Assembly: GCA_963711675.1 (NCBI GenBank)
Contig: CAVQFB010000011.1
Location: 124,001-188,000, forward strand
Direction of reading: 5' to 3'
Origin: CAVQFB01 sp963711675
Lineage (GTDB): Bacteria > Acidobacteriota > Terriglobia > Terriglobales > Acidobacteriaceae
DNA: 64,000 bases
Shown here piece by piece: positions 23,813 through 31,871 of the stretch. Each line of letters begins with the position of its first letter. Positions within the stretch are counted from its first letter, which is position 1. The translations under genes and the position numbers were made by a program. Below the pieces are notes generated by a model that saw nothing but the letters and a program-made list of their open reading frames with translations, searched no databases and had not been told where the DNA came from.

Positions 23813-24292
23813 CTACTTCTTCACCGCATCCTCAGTCTTCTCCGCTCCTTCTTTCACATCGTGACCAACAACCTTCACACCCTTTTTGACGCCGTGCCCG
23901 GTCTTCTTGGCCACGTCCTTGGTCGCATCCGCAGTCTTGTCAGCAGCCTTCTCCGTGCCCTTCGCAGTGTCCTTGGCCACGTCCTTGGTCGCATCGGCAG
24001 TCTTGTCTGCAACCTTTTCCGTGCCCTTCGCCGCATCTTTGGCTACGTCCTTGGTGGCATCAGCAGTCTTGTCTGCGACTTTTTCTGTGCCCTTCGCGGT
24101 TTTCTTGGCTGCTTTTCCGGTTGCATCGACCGCCTTCTCCGTCCCCTTGGCGGTCTTCTTGGCGGCGGTCTTGGTGGCGTGACCGGTATCTTGGGCTGCT
24201 TTGTCAACGTCCGTCTTGACGTCCTGCGCGTAAACCAGGGATGTCGCGCCCAGTAACACCATCGTGAGTACAGTTACAAGCTTGGATTTCAT
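23813..24292 (-). CDS. Secreted Lys/Ala/Thr-rich LEA-like repeat protein
   Basis: The 159-residue product has a signal peptide ending SLVYAQ, then an almost perfect run of 11/22-residue repeats. The unit is KGTEKVADKTADATKDVAKD, present three times with small changes, flanked by shorter AKKTAKGTEKA units. The Ala/Lys/Thr/Asp-rich, Pro-free 11-mer periodicity is that of group 3 LEA proteins: unfolded in water and amphipathic-helical on drying or at membranes. A desiccation or envelope-protection role is inferred. A strong AAGGAGG precedes ATG 24292, and the gene stands alone. Confidence 0.75.
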   Translation of the reverse strand: MKSKLVTVLTMVLLGATSLVYAQDVKTDVDKAAQDTGHATKTAAKKTAKGTEKAVDATGKAAKKTAKGTEKVADKTADATKDVAKDAAKGTEKVADKTADATKDVAKDTAKGTEKAADKTADATKDVAKKTGHGVKKGVKVVGHDVKEGAEKTEDAVKK

Positions 24293-24373
24293 GTTGCCTC
24301 CTTAAGTATCGTGAGAAAAAACTCTAGAAGTATGGAGTAGACCGGGCAGAAACGCAAAGGGTCTTGCCGGAGG

Positions 24374-24745
24374 TCAGTTGGCGCGGGTAGCACTCCACTC
24401 CCCGTTCTTACCCTCCCCTGAGAGAGTTCCCTTCATCGAGTCGCCGTCCACAGTACCCGTGTAGTCGAGCGGCGCCTTGGCCATCACGTGAAACTTTATT
24501 GAGTTCCCGGCGACGGAGCCTTCGAGCGTCCCCGACTGCCGCGGCCCCTTGAAGGTCCCGGTAATCTTGGCCCCATCCTGCTGAATGACGAGGGTCTGTT
24601 TTGCCTTGCGTCGCCCGCTGGATGCCGTCACCGTCCAGGTTCCGGCGACGTTAGACGATGTGTCACTCGCCAGAGAAACACTACACATTAGAATGAGGAC
24701 TGCCCAACAGCCGAGCTTCAGCCTCATCGATTTGCTGGTCTGCAT
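24374..24745 (-). CDS. Small secreted beta-sheet protein of unknown function
   Basis: The 123-residue protein has a signal peptide (KLGCWAVLILMCSVSLAS). The mature part alternates short strands and turns: VAGTWTVTAS, TLVIQQDGAKITGTFKG, SGTLEGSVAGNSIKFHV, YTGTVDGDSMKGTLSG and GEWSATR. This pattern of repeated G-T-[FL]-x-G turns is seen in small lipocalin-like barrels of acidobacterial genomes. No catalytic residues are apparent. The ribosome site GGTGAGGAC precedes ATG 24745. It lies upstream of the LEA-like gene on the same strand. Confidence 0.65.
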   Translation of the reverse strand: MQTSKSMRLKLGCWAVLILMCSVSLASDTSSNVAGTWTVTASSGRRKAKQTLVIQQDGAKITGTFKGPRQSGTLEGSVAGNSIKFHVMAKAPLDYTGTVDGDSMKGTLSGEGKNGEWSATRAN

Positions 24746-25463
24746 TGATTGTCCTCACCTTTCGTGATCGGGCTAGAGAAAAATACCACACCGCCAGGAG
24801 AGGCTTCTCACTACCCGGCCCCGCACCCTGTCATCCTGAATCGCCCTCCCCATCTTGTCATCCATACTCCTCCCCACATTGTCATCTTGAGCGGAGTGAG
24901 AGGATTCGCTTGCGAATCCTTCACGGAGTCGAAATACCTGCTGTTTCTTCTTCGTCCGAGCCTGCCCTTCCCACCTTGTCATCCTGAGCGGAGCCGTGGC
25001 AGGTCGCTGCGGGAGCAACGGGAGCACGTGTGGGGCGGACACTCTTGTCCGCCAGGTTTAGTCGCGCCACACGTCGGCGAGAAATCCCAAGGGAAGGACG
25101 ACCGTGGAATCCCACGTTTCGAAAACCGCGAAACGTGGGGGCACCCGGCAACTGGGAAATAATCCGAGCGGTGGGTTAGTTTGCTGGTGTATCACAGAAC
25201 AGTCATCCCGAAGTCCCGCGTTTTCTCCAGCGGGGCAAGGGATCTAGCGCGGAGCGTTTCGAAACTGGCGCGTGGCCCACTCAAGCCGGAGTCCCCAGAC
25301 AGCAGGGTTTTCGCTGGCTGGGGTAGAAGTCCGCTTTTGGCTTGAGCGGGGATGTTCCGAACTCCAACAACTTGTCATCCTGAGCGGAGTGGCGCGAGTC
25401 GCCGGCGACTTGCGCGACGACGTCGAGGGGGTTTGACCCGCCAGGACGATTCCTGAATCGCGC
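24746..25463. repeat. Repeat island without genes
   Basis: No credible gene lies in these 718 bases. They hold family B copies at about 24879-24944, 24974-25014 and 25371-25430. A nested hairpin at about 25026-25075 pairs GTGTGGGGCGGACA with TGTCCGCC and GCCACAC. The perfect stem CCCACGTTTCG/CGAAACGTGGG lies at about 25111-25140. A family D-related element at 25272-25352 runs GCCCACTCAAGCC to GGCTTGAGCGGG around an inner hairpin CCCCAGACAGC/GCTGGCTGGGG. Several short GTCATCCTGAA-like fragments also occur. Confidence 0.65.
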
Positions 25464-25826
25464 CTAGTCCTTCACTTCCACGGTGAACAGGCGGATCTCG
25501 CGGGAGCCGACGTTTTCCACCGAGTGCGGCGGCAAGGGCGGAGACCAGATCGCCCCCGGCTGCGCCGAGGTAGAAGGGACGGTTCGGGTGTCGAGCAGGA
25601 CATGGCCGTTCTCGTCGCGGCGAACAAAGTCGCTGGCGCTGATCACCTGCATCACTGCCGACCAGCGGTGCGTGTGCACGGGCACGAGGGCGCCCGGCGG
25701 AATAATCACCTCGAGCACCCGCACGCGATCGTTCTCGAGGATCAGGAAATGATAGTCGGCTGCGGCGACAAGCGCGTCGAGCGAATCGGGCCACGGCCAC
25801 ACGGCAGGCGCGAGGTTAGTGGTCAA
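25464..25826 (-). CDS. Small cupin-domain protein
   Basis: The 120-residue protein folds as one cupin barrel: motif 1 GALVPVHTHRWSAVMQV supplies two histidines, and motif 2 PLPPHSVENVGSREIRLFTVEV supplies the third. The Glu usual between the motif 1 histidines and the next strand is missing. Such single-domain cupins bind a metal or a small ligand. The start is TTG 25826 after AGAGGA; no in-frame ATG is available. It is downstream of the CPBP protease gene, with a 34-base gap, on the same strand. Confidence 0.65.
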   Translation of the reverse strand: MTTNLAPAVWPWPDSLDALVAAADYHFLILENDRVRVLEVIIPPGALVPVHTHRWSAVMQVISASDFVRRDENGHVLLDTRTVPSTSAQPGAIWSPPLPPHSVENVGSREIRLFTVEVKD

Positions 25827-25860
25827 GGCATCCTCTGGATCGATGGGGCGTTCGCACAGA

Positions 25861-26551
25861 TCATTTTGCGTGCAGCAAGCGTGGCATGACGTTGCCCAGA
25901 AAGTCCACCAGGAAATGCGCGAACATGTTGGCCACCAGATCGCGCCGCCATAAATAAAAGAGGCTCAGGAAAGCGCCGAGGACAAATGCGATCAGGATGT
26001 TGGCCGCGCCGCCGGTCCAGTGTCCTACAGAAAAAATCACCAGGGGAATCAGTGCAGCCGCCCAGCGGCCAAGTCCCATTGCCTGCAGCCGTTCGATAGC
26101 GAAGCCGCGATAGAACAGCTCCTCCACAATACCGGCGCGCAGGACGATCACCGTAACCAGCCATAGTGGCAACTGGTCAAGACCGGCAGCCGCCTTTCCA
26201 TGGCCGTAGCCGGTCAGATAGACGAGCACGCCCGCCGCCAAGAGGCAGGCCAGGCTGAGGGGCAGCCCCCAGAGGATCGACTTCCACCAGCGCGTGGTGC
26301 CCAAGCCGATAGAGGTGAGCGGGAGCTTCTCCCAGAGCGTGACCAGCAAGAGCAGGCCGACGGCGCTGGCGAACATCAGGCCCTCACGCAGTTCCGAAGG
26401 CCCTGTGCCGCCTGCAGGATAGGCGCGCTTGACCACCTCGCGGATGGCCAGCATGCCGAACAACGACCAGAGAAGGCCGACCCACGTGGCCAGGCTCGTG
26501 GGGGGATGACCGGTCGGCGGAAGTGGTGGGCAGGGCAATTGTCTTGTTCAT
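25861..26551 (-). CDS. CPBP-family intramembrane glutamic protease (one +1 frameshift)
   Basis: The hydrophobic protein of about 229 residues carries the CPBP/Abi signature EELFYRGF, a second conserved motif SVGHW and FAHFLVDFLGN. These residues form the membrane-embedded active site of Rce1-like proteases. The N-terminus lies in another frame: MNKTIALPTTSADRSSP joins TSLATWVGLLWSLFG when the six-C run (G run at 26500-26505 on the plus strand) is read as five. ATG 26551 has GAGAG upstream; ATG 26566 is an alternative. Uncorrected, only TTG 26538 is available. The function of bacterial members is mostly unknown. Confidence 0.8.
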
Positions 26552-26676
26552 AGTGCTCTCGTTCATGTCTGAACATTACGTTCTGGCGGTGTGAATTGTT
26601 CCCGATATCTGCATATCTGTATTCTTTGACGAATAACTTGAAACCGGCTCGGCAGATAATGAATCATTAGCTCGCG

Positions 26677-27277
26677 ATGCGTAAAGCGATTCTCCATCTC
26701 AAGAAGGCGGACCCGGTCCTGCGGGAGATTATCGAGAGCGTGGGGCCCTGCCGCATGGAATACGGCGATCCCGAGTTTGCCAGCCTGGCCGAGGCTATCG
26801 TTTACCAGCAACTGAATGGCAGGGCGGCGGTCACCATATTTAACCGCTTCGCCGACCTGGCCGGGAGGCCACTAACGCCGCAAGGAATTCTCAAGCTGAC
26901 CGAGGCGCAGATGCGGGGGGCAGGACTCTCCAAGCAGAAGCTCTCGTACCTGCGCGATCTGGCGGCAAAGACGCCATGCCGGCGAATTGAATTTCGCGCA
27001 ATTGCCGGACATGCCCGACGACGAGGTGATCAAGCACCTGACCCAGGTCAAGGGCATCGGCGTCTGGACTGCGCACATGTTCCTGATGTTTGCGCTCAGG
27101 CGACCGAACGTGCTTCCCACCGGCGACTATGGCGTGCAAGTGGCGATGCGCAAGCACTACAAGAAGCGCAAGCTGCCCAAGCCTCTACAAATGGAAAAAA
27201 TTGCGAAGAGCTGGGAACCGTATCGCAGCGTGGCCTGCTGGTATTTGTGGAGGAGTCTGGATATTAAGACGATGTAG
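26677..27277 (+). CDS. AlkA-like DNA-3-methyladenine glycosylase, HhH-GPD family (one +1 frameshift)
   Basis: The enzyme removes alkylated bases in base-excision repair. The first part shows ASLAEAIVYQQLNGRAAVTIF, the fold entry of AlkA. Near 26974-26975 one extra C shifts the frame. Beyond it follow LTQVKGIGVWTAHMFLMF, the helix-hairpin-helix and catalytic region, and LPTGDYGVQVA, which carries the catalytic Asp of the G-D motif. The corrected protein is 199 residues and complete without the AlkA N-terminal domain, as in short HhH-GPD glycosylases. Read without correction, it would end in non-family sequence at 27267. Confidence 0.85.
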
Positions 27278-27366
27278 AAATCGGAAGGAGGTGCAATCTG
27301 GTAATCGGCGATCTGAAATCAGTCCCGAACAAATCCTCAGATGAAATCCGCATCGGGAAAGCCGTC

Positions 27367-27414
27367 CGTGATCCCCTGTGTCCTCTGTGGTTAAGGTCCT
27401 GCCTTTGTGGTTAA
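27367..27414. repeat. Dispersed repeat family A copy, partly doubled
   Basis: CCTGTGTCCTCTGTGGTTAA followed by GCCTTTGTGGTTAAATG. It ends 8 bases before the start codon of the B12 subunit gene, so it forms that gene's leader. Confidence 0.55.
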
Positions 27415-27422
27415 ATGACTGC

Positions 27423-27845
27423 GTGGCCGACGAGCAGAAAATCCGCGTGCTGGTGGCGAAGCCGGGCCTGGACGGGCATGATCGCGGCGCCAAGGTGATC
27501 GCCCGCGCCCTGCGCGATGCGGGCATGGAGGTCATCTACACCGGCCTGCGCCAGACGCCCGAGATGATCGTAAATGCTGCGCTGCAGGAAGATGTGCACG
27601 TGATCGGCTTGTCGATTCTTTCCGGAGCTCACAACGCCATCGTGCCGCGCGTCACCGATCTGCTCAAACAAAACAAGATGGACGACGTCCTGCTGCTGGT
27701 GGGCGGTATCATTCCCGATCAAGACGTGGAGAGCCTGAAGAAACTCGGCGTGGGCGCGATCTTCCAGCCGGGCACGGCCATGGACGATATCGTGAAGTTC
27801 ATCCGCGCCAACGTGAAACCGCACGGCGTGCCCACGGCCGGCTGA
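27423..27845 (+). CDS. Methylmalonyl-CoA mutase small (cobalamin-binding) subunit
   Basis: The 140-residue protein is a stand-alone B12-binding domain. The base-off motif GLDGHDRGAKV has the Asp-x-His-x-x-Gly whose His ligates cobalt, followed by VIGLSILSGAH and LLVGGIIPDQDV, the dimethylbenzimidazole-tail pocket. It pairs with the large subunit encoded at 16140. The start is GTG 27423, since homology begins immediately after. The stop overlaps the next gene's start by one base, so the two are translationally coupled. Confidence 0.92.
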   Translation: MADEQKIRVLVAKPGLDGHDRGAKVIARALRDAGMEVIYTGLRQTPEMIVNAALQEDVHVIGLSILSGAHNAIVPRVTDLLKQNKMDDVLLLVGGIIPDQDVESLKKLGVGAIFQPGTAMDDIVKFIRANVKPHGVPTAG

Positions 27846-28573
27846 TGGCCGAAATCAGCAGTTCCCGCCTCCGAGATCTTCTTTCGCACACAGTTGGCCC
27901 AGCCCCGTGGTATTGGAAGACTTTCCCTGCTTTTGTCTCGGGCTCAGGCCAGCAGTTCGTGTGGACACATCATGGCGATCAGGGCCCACTGGGCTATGTG
28001 GTTTCCCTCGGGATCGAGCAGGAACCCGGGAAGCCCCGCCTCGCGCTCAATACGTATTGCCGGCCGTTCCTGATTCCGCCATCGCATCTGGGCGTGTGGT
28101 GTCCCGAGGGACGCAATCTGCGGCTGGTCTGTTTCGATCCGGACCAGCTCAAGGCATTCGATCTGGAGGAAATCGCGGGATGGTTCAAACCGTCGGCAGA
28201 CCGTATCTATGCGGCGACCGAGCCGCTGGCCGATTTCGAAGTACGTTTGGACTTGCCTGCGGGCACGCACAAAATCGAAGTTCCGGCGGCGTTCGCGGGC
28301 GTCGAAGAGTTGATCGCGCCCACAAGCTACAAAGCCATGTCGAATGACGACCCCGCGTTTGCCCTGTTCGTTTTCTATCTGCACGCGGGACTGGTAGAGG
28401 TGCTCCCGCAGAGGTGGTTCACGGCATCGCAATACGAAGTAGGACGGCAGTGGATCACGCGCGCCGCACGCGACCCGGAATCGCACCGGATCGTCGGCGA
28501 ATGCTTTGGCGTCGGTACGTTTCTGCTCGAAGAAGACGGCTGCCGGCTGGAGCGATGGGTGGAGAGAAGCTAG
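27845..28573 (+). CDS. Uncharacterised protein coupled to the mutase small subunit
   Basis: I do not recognise this 242-residue protein. Its ATG overlaps the preceding stop codon (TGATG), which suggests coupled translation. It has no signal peptide or membrane segment and appears as a mixed alpha/beta cytoplasmic protein with Trp-rich segments (GPAPWYWKTFPAFV, LGVWCPEG, PQRWFTASQYEVGRQW). The DNA composition matches its neighbours. A role linked to B12 mutase function is only a position-based guess. Confidence 0.6.
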   Translation: MAEISSSRLRDLLSHTVGPAPWYWKTFPAFVSGSGQQFVWTHHGDQGPLGYVVSLGIEQEPGKPRLALNTYCRPFLIPPSHLGVWCPEGRNLRLVCFDPDQLKAFDLEEIAGWFKPSADRIYAATEPLADFEVRLDLPAGTHKIEVPAAFAGVEELIAPTSYKAMSNDDPAFALFVFYLHAGLVEVLPQRWFTASQYEVGRQWITRAARDPESHRIVGECFGVGTFLLEEDGCRLERWVERS

Positions 28574-28836
28574 AGGCTTTTAGCTTTTAGCTTTTAGCTT
28601 TCAGCTCTTAGCTTTTAGCGCTCAAGTGTTTATCTGACAGACAGAGGATTCCGGCTGCCATATCCGTGGGAGTTATAACTGTTCTTCATGAGCAGCTTTG
28701 TATCAGGGCACGACTTCAGTCGTACCGTTCGGACACAATGAGAGCCGGGGCTTTAGCCCCTGAGGGGTGCGATTGAGATCGGCACTGACTGCCCCAAAGG
28801 TCGCTCGGCTTATAGGCGGTCATACCCTGTCCCAAC
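28574..28836. repeat. Tandem 7-mer plus REP (family C) element
   Basis: The text at 28576-28617 is six tandem copies of GCTTTTA with two single-base variants. A family C palindromic element occupies about 28704-28770 (GGGCACGACTTCAGTCGTACC, shortened, then GGGGCTTTAGCCCC). No gene is seen. Confidence 0.6.
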
Positions 28837-29445
28837 ATGCCTGAGGCATCTCCGCACTTCGCTCTCGAAGAGAAAGACGGGTTGGTTGTCCTCCGCCTGC
28901 ATGCAGACAACACCAACCGGCTGACGCGCGCCTGCGTGCAGGCGCTCACCGCAGGCATGCGAGAACTGGCGCGCAACGCCAGGCCGCTGATCATCACCGG
29001 CAACGAGAAGTATTTTTCCGTGGGAGCCGATCTCGGTGAGATAGGCGCACTCCACGGGCACACGGCCCACAAGTTCTCCCAGATGGGACAGGAACTGATG
29101 AACGCGATAGCCCAGTTCCCCGCCCCCGTCTATGCCGCGATCAACGGCTACTGCATGGGCGGAGGGCTGGATCTGGCGCTCGCTTGCCACCGGCGGATCG
29201 CATCGCCTCATGCGGTCTTCGGACATCGCGGCGCGGCCCTCGGCCTGATCACCGGTTGGGGAGGCACGCAGCGTTTGCCTCGCCTCGTCGGAAAAGCTAA
29301 GGCGCTCGAGCTGTTCGTAGCAGCTGAGAAACTTCATGCTAAGGAAGCATTGAGGATTGGGCTGGTGGATGCGGTCGTGGAAGATCCGGTAGCGGAGGCG
29401 GTCATCCGGATTCGTCGCGTACTTGAGATTGAAAGCAAACCCTGA
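28837..29445 (+). CDS. Enoyl-CoA hydratase/isomerase family protein (short form)
   Basis: The 202-residue crotonase-fold protein shows the CoA-binding oxyanion loops EKYFSVGADLGEI and INGYCMGGGLDLALACH. The hydratase acid/base positions fall in GHRGAALGLITGWGGTQRL. It stops right after the KAKALELF..GLVDAVV region, about 50 residues shorter than classical hydratases, so the C-terminal helical lid is missing or truncated. It would act in fatty-acid or branched-chain acyl-CoA oxidation. It precedes the carboxylase beta subunit gene by about 220 bases of repeat sequence. Confidence 0.8.
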   Translation: MPEASPHFALEEKDGLVVLRLHADNTNRLTRACVQALTAGMRELARNARPLIITGNEKYFSVGADLGEIGALHGHTAHKFSQMGQELMNAIAQFPAPVYAAINGYCMGGGLDLALACHRRIASPHAVFGHRGAALGLITGWGGTQRLPRLVGKAKALELFVAAEKLHAKEALRIGLVDAVVEDPVAEAVIRIRRVLEIESKP

Positions 29446-29465
29446 GTTCGAATGCGCCCAACGAA

Positions 29466-29592
29466 AATCAGGTTCTTCGCTTCGCTCAGAATGACAAGTC
29501 GGTGGGAGCCGAACGCACCCTGTCTTTCCCCTTTTGACTTCTTATTTCGAATCTCTTGATTTCTCCGTGCCTCCGCGCCTCCGTGGTTAAGC
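29466..29592. repeat. Family B copy followed by family A copy
   Basis: CAGGTTCTTCGCTTCGCTCA (29470 onward) is family B. CTCCGTGCCTCCGCGCCTCC (about 29562) is family A. They fill the gap before the carboxylase gene. Confidence 0.6.
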
Positions 29593-29664
29593 AATGCTGA
29601 TGCGATCCCGTTTGCCCTTCTCCTCTCCGCTGGTATACCGTAAACAGTTTCCCAAATCGCATTT

Positions 29665-31398
29665 ATGGCTGACCGAAGAGATCCACCTCCGTCCCCGGCG
29701 AATCCGCCCGCGGCGAACATCGCGCAGATGAACTCCACCCTTCTACCGTCCAAGGTGGACCCCACGTCTGCGCGCTTTGAAGCCAACATGCGGTTCCTGG
29801 CCGACCTGGTTTCACAAGTTCGGAACGAAGAAGAGACGATCCGTGAAGGCGGCGGGGCAAAGGCCATCGAGAGCCAGCATGCAAAAGGACGCCTGACCGC
29901 ACGTGAGCGCATCCAGTTGCTGGTTGACCCCGGCACCTTCTTCGAACTCGGAACTTACGCCGCGTTTGGCATGTACGGAGAATGGGGTGGCGCACCCGCT
30001 GCCGGCGTAATCACGGGCCTCGGGCGCGTCCACACCCGTATGGTGATGATCATTGCCAACGATGCCACGGTGAAGGCGGGCGCGTTTTTTCCCATGACGT
30101 CGAAGAAGGTGATTCGCGCCCAGAATATCGCGATCGAAAACCGTATCCCTACGATCTACCTTGTCGACTCGGCGGGTGTCTTCCTTCCCCTGCAGGAAGA
30201 TGTCTTCCCCGACACCGACGATTTCGGCCGCGTCTTCCGCAACAACGCGGTGATGTCGGCCACAGGCATTCCCCAGATTGCGGCCATCATGGGCATGTGT
30301 GTGGCCGGCGGTGGATATCTGCCCGTCATGTGCGACAACGTGCTCATGACCGACGGCAGCGGCCTCTTTCTTGCCGGCCCTGCGCTGGTCCAAGCCGCCA
30401 TCGGACAAAAATATTCCGCGGAGGAGCTGGGCGGCGCCGCCATGCACTCAGCGATCAGCGGCACGGTGGACTTCCACGAGCCGAGCGATGAGGCCTGCCT
30501 CGCCCGCATCCGCTCGCTCGTGGAGAAGTGGGGCTACCGGCGCATGTCGCCGTGGGACCGCAGGAAACCGGAAGATCCTGCGCTCTCGTCGGAAGAGATA
30601 TACGGCATCTACGATTCGTCGCCCGCGCGACCTTATGACATGAAGGAAGTCCTGGCCCGCGTGGTCGACGGCAGCCGCTTCGATGAATACAAGCCCGAGT
30701 ACGGCAAGACCGTGCTCTGCGGTTATGCGCGGATCGGCGGTTTCGCCGTCGGAATCGTCGCCAACCAGAAGTTGCATGCCCATCAGACCGACCACGAAGG
30801 GCACAAGCGCATTGAATTTGGCGGAGTGATTTATACCGAGTCCGCCGAAAAGGCCGCGCGCTTCATCATGGACTGCAACCAGAACCTGATCCCACTGGTT
30901 TTCTTTCACGATGTAAATGGATTCATGGTAGGGCGCGACGCGGAATGGAGCGGCATCATCAAGGCGGGCGCGAAGATGGTAAACGCCGTGTCGAATTCGG
31001 TGGTGCCGAAGGTTACGGTGATCGTTGGCGGCTCTTTCGGCGCAGGGCACTACGCTATGTGCGGCAAGGCCTACGATCCACGCTTCGTCTTTGCGTGGCC
31101 GACCGCGCGCTATGCGGTCATGAGCGGCGACTCGGCCGCGGGCACGCTGGTCGAAATCAAGATCAAGCAACTGGAGCGCAGCGGCAAGAAGCTTAGCGAG
31201 GAAGAAAAGAAAGAACTGTTCGAGTCGGTCAAGCGCACCTATGACGAGCAGACCGATCCTCGCTACGGCGCGGCGCGGCTGTGGATCGACCGCATTATTG
31301 ATCCTGTCGAAACTCGCGATGCGATCACGCGTGCTCTCGAAGCCGCCGCGCTGAACCCGGACGTGCCGGAGTTCAAGGTGGGAGTGCTGCAGACATGA
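29665..31398 (+). CDS. Biotin-dependent acyl-CoA carboxylase beta (carboxyltransferase) subunit, methylcrotonyl-CoA type
   Basis: The 577-residue protein contains both halves of the carboxyltransferase fold (crotonase-like). The N-terminal motif GGGAKAIESQHAKGRLTARER is general for the family. FPMTSKKVIRAQNIAIENR, IYLVDSAGVFLPLQEDVFP and the C-terminal GGSFGAGHYAMCGKAYDPR resemble methylcrotonyl-CoA carboxylase beta subunits rather than propionyl-CoA types (which have GGARIQEG). It transfers CO2 from biotin to the acyl-CoA. No biotin carboxylase/carrier subunit is in this window. Homology starts near residue 25, so ATG 29728 is a possible alternative start. Neighbours for HMG-CoA lyase and hydratases fit leucine catabolism. 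Confidence 0.85.
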   Translation: MADRRDPPPSPANPPAANIAQMNSTLLPSKVDPTSARFEANMRFLADLVSQVRNEEETIREGGGAKAIESQHAKGRLTARERIQLLVDPGTFFELGTYAAFGMYGEWGGAPAAGVITGLGRVHTRMVMIIANDATVKAGAFFPMTSKKVIRAQNIAIENRIPTIYLVDSAGVFLPLQEDVFPDTDDFGRVFRNNAVMSATGIPQIAAIMGMCVAGGGYLPVMCDNVLMTDGSGLFLAGPALVQAAIGQKYSAEELGGAAMHSAISGTVDFHEPSDEACLARIRSLVEKWGYRRMSPWDRRKPEDPALSSEEIYGIYDSSPARPYDMKEVLARVVDGSRFDEYKPEYGKTVLCGYARIGGFAVGIVANQKLHAHQTDHEGHKRIEFGGVIYTESAEKAARFIMDCNQNLIPLVFFHDVNGFMVGRDAEWSGIIKAGAKMVNAVSNSVVPKVTVIVGGSFGAGHYAMCGKAYDPRFVFAWPTARYAVMSGDSAAGTLVEIKIKQLERSGKKLSEEEKKELFESVKRTYDEQTDPRYGAARLWIDRIIDPVETRDAITRALEAAALNPDVPEFKVGVLQT

Positions 31399-31407
31399 TT
31401 CGCGACA

Positions 31408-31456
31408 TTCACCACAGGGACAGCGGTACGCCTAACCACGGAGGCACGGAGACACC
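31408..31456. repeat. Family A repeat, left side of the GxxExxY gene
   Basis: ACCACAGGGACAG, then AACCACGGAGGCACGGAGAC. It lies in the opposite orientation to the copy at 31841, so the gene sits between inverted copies. Confidence 0.6.
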
Positions 31457-31478
31457 GGGCAGACTCCTTCATGAGACT

Positions 31479-31839
31479 TTGACGGAACAAAATCATCGGT
31501 GCCGCCATCGAAGTACATCGTGCACTGGGTCCGGGACTTCTGGAATCTGCGTACGAGGAATGTCTCTGTCACGAGTTACATCTCCGTGGTCTCGACTTCC
31601 AAAGGCAGGTGCCGCTGCCCGTGCGCTACACAGATGGGAGCCTGGATTGCGGCTACCGACTCGACATCATTGTCCAAGATTCAGTAATACTCGAACTCAA
31701 ATGTATTGAACACATCTTGCCTGTTCACGAAGCGCAACTGCTCACTTATTTGAAACTGACGGGCAAGAGGGTCGGACTTATTATCAACTTTCATGTAGGA
31801 GCACTCGCACGCGGAGGAATCGTGAGAACAGTTTGGTGA
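31479..31839 (+). CDS. GxxExxY family protein, PD-(D/E)XK nuclease-like (one +1 frameshift)
   Basis: With one base removed from the four-A run at 31489-31492, the frame from TTG 31479 encodes 119 residues. They start MTEQIIGAAIEVHRALGPG and contain the family's naming motif GLLESAYEECL. Downstream are YRLDIIV and ILELKC, the D...ExK pattern of PD-(D/E)XK nucleases. The function of the family is unknown. The gene is bracketed by inverted family A repeats and sits in the middle of the leucine-degradation genes. Uncorrected, only the C-terminal two-thirds is open. Confidence 0.75.
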
Positions 31840-31840
31840 T

Positions 31841-31871
31841 TTTCTCCGTGACTCTGTGTCTCCGTGGTGAA
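31841..31871. repeat. Family A repeat, right side of the GxxExxY gene
   Basis: TTCTCCGTGACTCTGTGTCT followed by CCGTGGTGAAT. Its last bases supply the GTG GTG start codons of the HMG-CoA lyase gene. Confidence 0.6.

Noticed and set aside
23820..24190. Regular DNA-level repeats resembling a CRISPR array
   Set aside because: The repeats are contiguous in one coding frame and lack unique spacers; they encode the 11-mer protein repeats.
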